48,710 bases of DNA from Streptomyces tauricus. GTDB lineage: Bacteria > Actinomycetota > Actinomycetes > Streptomycetales > Streptomycetaceae. How positions within the stretch are numbered: the first letter of the stretch is position 1; each line of letters starts with the position of its first letter. The stretch lies in assembly GCF_014650955.1 (NCBI RefSeq), contig NZ_BMVY01000047.1:1-48710 (forward strand). Direction: 5' to 3'. This document shows, one piece after another, positions 44,093 through 48,710 of this stretch. Under the pieces are notes generated by a model. That model was not told the origin of the DNA and ran no database searches. It saw only the letters and a program-made list of their open reading frames with translations. The position numbers were made by a program, and so were the translations under genes.

Positions 44093-44143
44093 CAGTATCA
44101 GCATGGCACGGACGGTACCGGGGGCAAATCCTCGATCGTGCGG

Positions 44144-44557
44144 CTACCGCGGCTGGACGGGATGAGGCCAGATGCCGTCGCGGGCTTCGGTGGCGGCCCA
44201 GCTCTCCAGAAGCTGCAAACGCTCCCGCGTCGACTCGTCGGCCGGGTAGTAGACGAACAGGCTCAGCGTCGTGGAGTCGGGCAGCGCGAGCGCCTCGAAC
44301 CCGAGGTCGAGATCCCCGACCACCCGGTGACGGAGGACCTTGCGACCCGTGCGGTGGTACTTCACGTCGTGGACGGCCCACCGGCGGGAGAAGTCGTCGC
44401 TGCTCGTGACGAGCTCGCCCACGAGATCGGAAAGGCGCCGATCCGCCGGGTTCGCGCCGACGTAGCCACGCAGGACGGCGACGACATCGTTGGCGGTCTG
44501 CTCCCAGTCGACGTAGAAGTCGCGTGCGAGCGGGTCCAGGAACGTGAACCGGGCACA
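44144..44557 (-). pseudogene. MmyB-like ligand-binding domain without HTH
   Basis: FTFLDPLARDFYVDWEQTAN, DVVAVLRGYVGANPADRRLS, DLVGELVTSSDDFSRRWAVH, VVGDLDLGFEALALPDSTTL and VYYPADESTRERLQLLESWA give the nearly complete ligand-binding domain of an MmyB-like regulator (FxDPxARxFYxDWE at its start is diagnostic). The N-terminal Xre-type HTH, which should precede it, is replaced at 44557 by an aldo-keto reductase fragment on the other strand. The frame is open, but without a DNA-binding domain or start codon it is probably a remnant. Confidence 0.78.
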
Positions 44558-44808
44558 ACGGCGTCACCCTCCCTGCCCTGGGTCTGGGCGTCTATCAGAG
44601 CTCACCGGAGGAGACCGCCGAGGCGGTGGCGACCGCGCTCGAGCTGGGCTACCGCCACGTCGATACGGCAGCCGCGTACTTCAATGAGAAGGAGGTCGGA
44701 GACGGCCTGCGCCGAGCTGCACTCCCCCGGGATGACGTATTTGTCGAAACCAAGGTGTTCCCGAGCGACTACGGGTTCGATGAGACCCTGCACGCGTTCG
44801 AGAAGTCG
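44550..44808 (+). pseudogene. Aldo-keto reductase N-terminal half
   Basis: NGVTLPALGLGVYQSSPEET, AEAVATALELGYRHVDTAAA, YFNEKEVGDGLRRAALPRDD, VFVETKVFPSDYGFDETLHA and FEKS cover the first ~86 residues of an AKR barrel, including the catalytic Asp and Tyr (DTAAAY). It breaks at about 44808, where transposon-like sequence begins. It complements, without overlap, the AKR C-terminal half at 18020-18441, though about 70 residues between them are missing. Confidence 0.78.
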
Positions 44809-45089
44809 CCCCCCCCGGAGAGCTGGCCGAGGACACCGCGCAAGTGGTCGTCGGGGAGCGGGACGGGCAACCGTCGGCTGCTAGAAAGCACGACAGAACG
44901 GGTGGGATCCCGGAAGATCAGTTCTTTCGCGTTTGAGCGCACGGCAGAACGAACGCAGCGACGTGGCAAGGCTCTTGGCCGTCTCGCCGTTCAATGCCGT
45001 CAATGCCTCTACGGCCGCTCCAGCTGGCTCCGCAGATCGACGGCGTGCGGCTGTCCAGCTTCCCGCTCCACCACAGCCGCACGGGGCGG

Positions 45090-45575
45090 TGAAACGCGAT
45101 CATGGGCTTCAGCCCCTCGCTGTCATGGACGTTGCCGGCCGAGATCCCGACGACGAGAGGCAGACCGTTCGCGTCCGACAAGATGTGCATCCTGGAACCC
45201 GGCTTACTCCGGTCCACGGGGCTCGGACCTGTGTGTTCGCCCCCCTTTTTTTGCCCGGCCGTGAGCGGTGTCCAGGACGACACGGGTGACGTCGACCAGG
45301 TCGGCGTCGTCGAGCCGGTGCAGCACGGCCAGGTGCAACCGGCCCCAGAGACCAGCTCCGGACCAGATCAGGAACCGGCGGTGCGCGGTGGACTTCGATA
45401 TGCCGAAGGACCGCGGCGGAGCCCGCCAGGCGCAACCACTGACCAATACATGAATGATGGCCGCAAACAGCGTCTCATCAGGTGTGTCCGGCGTCCTGCC
45501 ACCCTGCGGTGGCACCCTCGGTGATGGGATCAGCGGCTTCGCGATCTCCCACAATCCATCCCGAACGATTCAACT
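45090..45575 (-). pseudogene. IS5-family transposase, 3'-truncated, with A7G6 slippery site
   Basis: LWEIAKPLIPSPRVPPQGGR, LFAAIIHVLVSGCAWRAPPR, GISKSTAHRRFLIWSGAGLW and DLVDVTRVVLDTAHGRAKKG (first Asp) form the first frame; at a run of seven A and six G (near 45243-45255) a -1 slip leads to KKGGEHTGPSPVDRSKPGSR, MHILSDANGLPLVVGISAGN and HDSEGLKPMIA. Similarity stops at about 45095, before the second Asp and the Glu. Frames continuing to 44918 are unrelated. Truncated, inactive. Bases 45576-45781 show nothing recognisable. Confidence 0.78.
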
Positions 45576-45781
45576 CCAAGTTCCCTGCCCCATACCGGAT
45601 TCTACGTCCGTCTCACCACATAGGACACGGTCACGTCTGCCCCCTCCATGCAGACGGCTGGCTTCCGGCGATGAGTGAGCCGAGCAGTATCTGCCGCGGT
45701 TCAGCGCGTTGCCGCCCAGGCCGTCCACGTGCGCCACCTTTGAGGTATTCACGGAGGTAGTCACAGGTGCATACTGAGGGT

Positions 45782-46030
45782 ATGGCTGATACCACCGTGA
45801 AGATCGACACAGAGACCCGGGACCGGTTCAACGCGATCGCCGCCGCTCGCAAGACGAGCGTGCGTGCCCTGCTCGCTGAACTTGCCGTGGAGCAGGAGAA
45901 CCAGCTCAAGCTGGGCGTGGCGACGGACGCGTTCCGTGAGGCCGTCTCCCAGCCGGGCATGGCCGAAGCCTTCGACCGTGACTTCGGCGGACTCCCCCAG
46001 GCGGCGCGCACGACGCACCGGGCGGCCTGA
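45782..46030 (+). CDS. Antitoxin (ribbon-helix-helix, MazE/VapB-like)
   Basis: 82 aa from ATG 45782. MADTTVKIDTETRDRFNAIA begins with the short beta-strand and helix of RHH antitoxins, then AARKTSVRALLAELAVEQEN is the second helix; the C-terminal half is acidic and probably unstructured until it wraps the toxin. It is followed 2 bp after its stop by the toxin gene. As a dimer it would also repress its own promoter; TGAGGTA-rich sequence precedes the gene but I see no clear operator. Confidence 0.85.
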   Translation: MADTTVKIDTETRDRFNAIAAARKTSVRALLAELAVEQENQLKLGVATDAFREAVSQPGMAEAFDRDFGGLPQAARTTHRAA

Positions 46031-46032
46031 CC

Positions 46033-46416
46033 TTGGACCTGCACATCGACATCCGCTGGCTCCTGGACCGGCAGGAGGAACTGCTCGGCAAGGAACTGGG
46101 CGTGCTGGACTACTCCGCGCTCGTAGCCGCAGTGGCACGCCACCGCGTGAACACCCCACAACTGACAGAGGGCTCCCCGGACGCGTACTGGAGGGCGGCC
46201 GCACTCATGGAGCAACTCGTACTGCTGCGGTCACTGCCGGCCCGCAACGAGTTCTTCGCCTACGGCGTCGCCGTCGCCTACCTCAAGGCATCCGGAGAAA
46301 ACGTCGACACCACCGCATACGAACCCTGGCGCGACCTGATCGCCGACATCCGCGCACTGCGCCTGACCGTGTACGACATCGCCGACCGGCTGCGCTCCCT
46401 GAGCCCGCCCGCCTGA
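46033..46416 (+). CDS. Fic/Doc-like toxin with degenerate Fic motif
   Basis: 127 aa from TTG 46033. HIDIRWLLDRQEELLGKELG, DYSALVAAVARHRVNTPQLT, AYWRAAALMEQLVLLRSLPA, RNEFFAYGVAVAYLKASGEN and DIRALRLTVYDIADRLRSLS match the actinobacterial group annotated as Fic-family toxin component. The canonical HxFx(D/E)GN(K/G)R loop aligns with RSLPARNEFFA: the catalytic His is missing and only the Asn remains. So AMP- or phosphate-transfer as in Doc is doubtful, although the operon form is that of a toxin-antitoxin pair. Confidence 0.8.
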   Translation: MDLHIDIRWLLDRQEELLGKELGVLDYSALVAAVARHRVNTPQLTEGSPDAYWRAAALMEQLVLLRSLPARNEFFAYGVAVAYLKASGENVDTTAYEPWRDLIADIRALRLTVYDIADRLRSLSPPA

Positions 46417-46574
46417 GCGTCAACCGGTGCTTTCGCTCACGTCGGCGAAGGCCCGGCCTCGCGGCCATCGAGCCCTCAGCCAGATCGACAGCAACCAGTG
46501 GCCACGCCGTTACGTGTAGACACCTCCATCTAGGTTCCGAGGAATGAAACCGGTCGCTGGTTGTTGAATGTGGC
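46417..46574. other. Intergenic region upstream of luciferase-like gene
   Basis: It carries no gene. It must contain the toxin terminator and the promoter of the gene at 46575, but I recognise neither with confidence. Confidence 0.3.
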
Positions 46575-47597
46575 ATGAAAAAGATCGGGTTCCTGTCCTT
46601 CGGACACTGGACGCCATCGCCGCATTCACAGACACGCTCTGCGGCAGACTCCCTGCTCCAAGCGATCGACCTCGCCGTCGCCGCGGAGGAACTGGGCGCC
46701 GACGGCGCCTACTTCCGGGTGCACCACTTCGCCCGGCAGCACGCCTCACCGTTCCCGCTGCTCGCGGCCGTCGGGGCGCGCACCAGCCGGATCGAGATCG
46801 GCACCGGCGTGATCGACATGCGCTACGAGAACCCGCTGTACATGGCCGAGGACGCAGGCGCGGCCGACCTCATCTCCGGCGGCCGACTCCAGCTCGGCCT
46901 CAGCCGGGGATCCCCGGAGCAGGTGATCGACGGCTGGCGGCACTTCGGCCACACGCCCCCGCAGGGCGGAACCGACGCCGACATGGCACGCGAGCACACC
47001 GAGCGGCTGCTCGACGTCCTCACAGGCGAGGGCTTCGCACAGCCCGACCCCAGACCGATGTTCGCCAACCCGCCGGGACTGCTGCGCGTCGAACCGCACT
47101 CCGAGGGACTGCGAGAGCGTATCTGGTGGGGCTCCGGCTCGAACGCCACCGCCGTCTGGGCAGCCGGACTCGGGATGAACCTGCAGAGCTCCACCCTCAA
47201 GGACGACGAGAGCGGCGAGCCCCTGCACGTCCAGCAGCGCAAGCAGATCGAGGCATACCGCGAGGCATGGCAGGCCGAGGGCCACACCCGCGAACCAAGA
47301 GTCTCGGTCAGCCGCAGCATCTTCGCGCTCACCGACGACCGCGACCGCGCCTACTTCGGCCGGGAAGGCAACTCCAAGGACCAGATCGGCTACATCGACG
47401 CCCACACACGCAGCATCTTCGGCCGGTCCTACGCCGCCGAACCCGACGTCCTCATCAAACAGCTCGCCGAGGACGAGGCCATCGCCGCCGCCGACACCCT
47501 GCTGCTGACCGTGCCCAACCAACTGGGCGTCGAGTACAACTCCCATGTCATCGAGAGCATCTTGACCCACGTCGCTCCCGAACTCGGATGGCGCTGA
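46575..47597 (+). CDS. LLM-class flavin-dependent oxidoreductase
   Basis: 340 aa, complete. MKKIGFLSFGHWTPSPHSQT, LAVAAEELGADGAYFRVHHF, PLLAAVGARTSRIEIGTGVI, DMRYENPLYMAEDAGAADLI and SGGRLQLGLSRGSPEQVIDG are the bacterial luciferase-like barrel with the flavin-binding HHF and SGGRLxLGLxRG segments. It would use FMNH2 or F420H2 to oxidise a small substrate. Single gene, no linked partner. Intact, unlike the two LLM remnants at 1384 and 31878. Confidence 0.92.
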   Translation: MKKIGFLSFGHWTPSPHSQTRSAADSLLQAIDLAVAAEELGADGAYFRVHHFARQHASPFPLLAAVGARTSRIEIGTGVIDMRYENPLYMAEDAGAADLISGGRLQLGLSRGSPEQVIDGWRHFGHTPPQGGTDADMAREHTERLLDVLTGEGFAQPDPRPMFANPPGLLRVEPHSEGLRERIWWGSGSNATAVWAAGLGMNLQSSTLKDDESGEPLHVQQRKQIEAYREAWQAEGHTREPRVSVSRSIFALTDDRDRAYFGREGNSKDQIGYIDAHTRSIFGRSYAAEPDVLIKQLAEDEAIAAADTLLLTVPNQLGVEYNSHVIESILTHVAPELGWR

Positions 47598-47716
47598 CAG
47601 CGCCGCCTTCGAATGCCAACCCTCCTGCGGTGCGACCGGTCGCGATAGATGACACACCTGGTCGCGACGACTGACACCCCAGAACGCGACCGGAACCGCC
47701 ACTGGACTCCGGCACC

Positions 47717-48350
47717 GTGACGGCAGCCACTCCCCTATCGCCTGTCCCGGTCGCGCCTGTCGGCCTGACCGACCGGGCCAGGAGGTTCGTGCAGGTGGAC
47801 GGCGTTCGTGTTCCCCGACAGGGCCTCGGGCAGCGCCGGAAGATGTGGATCGAGCACGGGGTCCCTGCCGTGGAGATCGACCGGGCCTCGGCCTTCCAGG
47901 ACCGCTGGGGCGGTCTTGCGCTGCCGCCCGCCCCGTTCTCCGAGGGCGGTCCGCGCGTTCTGGACGCCGACTGTCCCGAGGGCTCGTCCGCTGAGGGCTG
48001 GTTGTTTCCGGCAGGAAGCTGCCGAGTCTCCATGGCCTACGGATTCATGATCGGGTCCGACGGCGCATTCGGGATCGATGCCCACCGCTGGACACCACTG
48101 CACGCCGGCACAGAAGAACGGGTGGAGTCATTGGCGCTCGCCGCCCACGCCGGCCGCTGGGCCAAGACCGCGACATGAGTCAAGGGGGAAGGCCGTCGGG
48201 TCATCGAACCTCGTCGGCTTCGAACCGGTGCCCGAAGTACAGGGCGTAACGGACACATGGTGGAGGGGCAAAGACTCGCCCATCGCCCTCTACCGCGGCG
48301 GGACTGTCGGCGGTATGTGGACCGGGTTCGAGGGACATCACGGTGCATGA
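47717..48350 (+). pseudogene. Hypothetical protein, frameshifted and 3'-truncated
   Basis: From GTG 47717: DRARRFVQVDGVRVPRQGLG, HGVPAVEIDRASAFQDRWGG, CPEGSSAEGWLFPAGSCRVS, AYGFMIGSDGAFGIDAHRWT and PLHAGTEERVESLALAAHAG. A TGA follows at 48176; in another frame LVGFEPVPEVQGVTDTWWRG and KDSPIALYRGG continue the protein, then similarity ends. I recall a Streptomyces hypothetical family with this VPEVQGxxDTWWRG ending; its size and globular look suggest a SUKH-like or immunity-type protein, but that is uncertain. Confidence 0.55.
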
Positions 48351-48517
48351 CGTCGCATGGGCCGGGCGGCGCTCGACGAGACAGGCACGTTCTTCGGTGA
48401 TCACTGGCGACACCCGTCCTCAGGCGACTCAGGAGCGAACTGGGACGAGCGGAGGGCTTCGTTGCGTTGTGTGACTTACGAGCCTCCGGGGGAGCAGAAC
48501 CGTTATCGCGCGTTTGC

Positions 48518-48546
48518 TTGACACTCTATTGAGGGGCTCATAAGGT
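48518..48546 (+). promoter_or_regulatory. Strong candidate promoter
   Basis: TTGACA (48518-48523), a perfect -35, is separated by 17 bp from TAAGGT (48541-48546), a good Streptomyces -10. It faces right, toward a 12-bp palindrome and a short ORF. Bases 48351-48517 hold no gene. Confidence 0.65.
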
Positions 48547-48569
48547 CCGCGACAGCCCTCGAACGGTTG

Positions 48570-48581
48570 TCGATATATCGA
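48570..48581. promoter_or_regulatory. 12-bp palindrome, candidate operator
   Basis: TCGATATATCGA is a perfect, unusually AT-rich palindrome about 20 bp after the expected transcription start of the promoter at 48518. Palindromes of this kind are used by GntR/PadR/MarR-type repressors. No regulator gene is in view. Confidence 0.55.
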
Positions 48582-48626
48582 ACAGAAACTTCGACGGCCC
48601 ACAGTGACGCTAGGAGTTCTCTCGGC

Positions 48627-48680
48627 ATGAAGAATCTCAAGGCAGTGCCCTCAGAGCTCGTAACACGATCTTCTGTGTGA
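48627..48680 (+). CDS. Very short ORF (17 aa), leader or broken gene start
   Basis: MKNLKAVPSELVTRSSV, preceded by TAGGAG at 48611-48616. It lies under the promoter and palindrome at 48518-48581. It could be a leader peptide for a gene beyond the window, or the start of a gene frameshifted soon after its ATG. The window ends 30 bp later. Confidence 0.35.
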   Translation: MKNLKAVPSELVTRSSV

Positions 48681-48710
48681 CTCAGGTGCAGTCAAAGCGA
48701 AGCGGTCGAG

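Noticed and set aside
1..48710. CRISPR arrays, rRNA, tRNA or phage structural genes
   Set aside because: No regularly spaced direct repeats, no cloverleaf or rRNA-like sequence and no capsid, portal or terminase motifs were seen by eye.

Overview
The window reads as actinobacterial DNA, most likely Streptomyces: very high GC with GC-rich third codon positions, frequent GTG/TTG starts, GGAGG-type ribosome sites, a CebR-type operator system driving secreted cellulolytic enzymes with CBM2 domains, a SpoIIE-type phosphatase with PAS and GAF domains, MmyB-like regulator remnants and actinobacterial IS types (IS5, IS701, IS1380, ISKra4). The mix of intact accessory genes with many truncated, frameshifted genes and IS scraps fits a fast-evolving arm of a linear chromosome; that placement is inference.

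Layout. 1-2.2 kb is decayed (IS5 scraps; thioesterase, luciferase-like and SDR remnants). 2.3-4.6 kb is an intact divergon: methyltransferase plus TetR facing an SDR across a perfect 18-bp palindrome. 4.65-7.85 kb holds an IS701 remnant, an MmyB-like fragment, a broken MMPL exporter and an IS1380 stub. 8-10.4 kb has a TetR gene divergent from a broken amidohydrolase coupled to an intact esterase-like hydrolase. 11.4-13.6 kb has a small membrane protein, a truncated ISKra4 transposase and its coiled-coil companion ORF. 13.8-17.4 kb is the best-understood system: a CebR-like repressor, two CebR-box operators, a GH12 endoglucanase and an AA10 LPMO, closed by a strong terminator. 17.8-20.3 kb is a graveyard (TerD, aldo-keto reductase, quinone oxidoreductase, SUKH protein), followed by an IS5 remnant.

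21.0-23.5 kb carries an FAD monooxygenase divergent from a TetR gene with tetO-like operators, then a DUF6924 protein. 24.9-26.6 kb is the PAS-GAF-PP2C phosphatase. 26.6-28.9 kb is mostly decayed. 28.9-31.8 kb has a secreted protein, a lipoprotein and a STM4015-type LRR protein. 33.5-34.6 kb is a small membrane protein divergent from a MarR regulator with two operator copies. 35.1-37.2 kb is a short coupled ORF, an alpha/beta hydrolase and an FAD monooxygenase. 37.28-38.90 kb is a complete-looking IS5-family element with inverted repeats, a TAA target duplication, a transposase read through a probable -1 frameshift, and an unrelated passenger gene. 41.3-44.1 kb is a compact five-gene operon (TetR, GNAT, DUF6196, RraA, PaaI thioesterase) in which every junction is a 4-bp overlap, although the GNAT and RraA genes are damaged. 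45.8-46.4 kb is a toxin-antitoxin pair whose Fic-type toxin lacks the catalytic His. 46.6-47.6 kb is an intact luciferase-like oxidoreductase. The window ends with a strong promoter, a 12-bp palindrome and a very short ORF.

The strongest candidates for something under-described are the passenger-carrying IS5 element, the five-gene overlapping operon, and the repeated HTH-less MmyB-like ligand-domain fragments lying beside transposase pieces. No CRISPR array, rRNA or tRNA was recognised.
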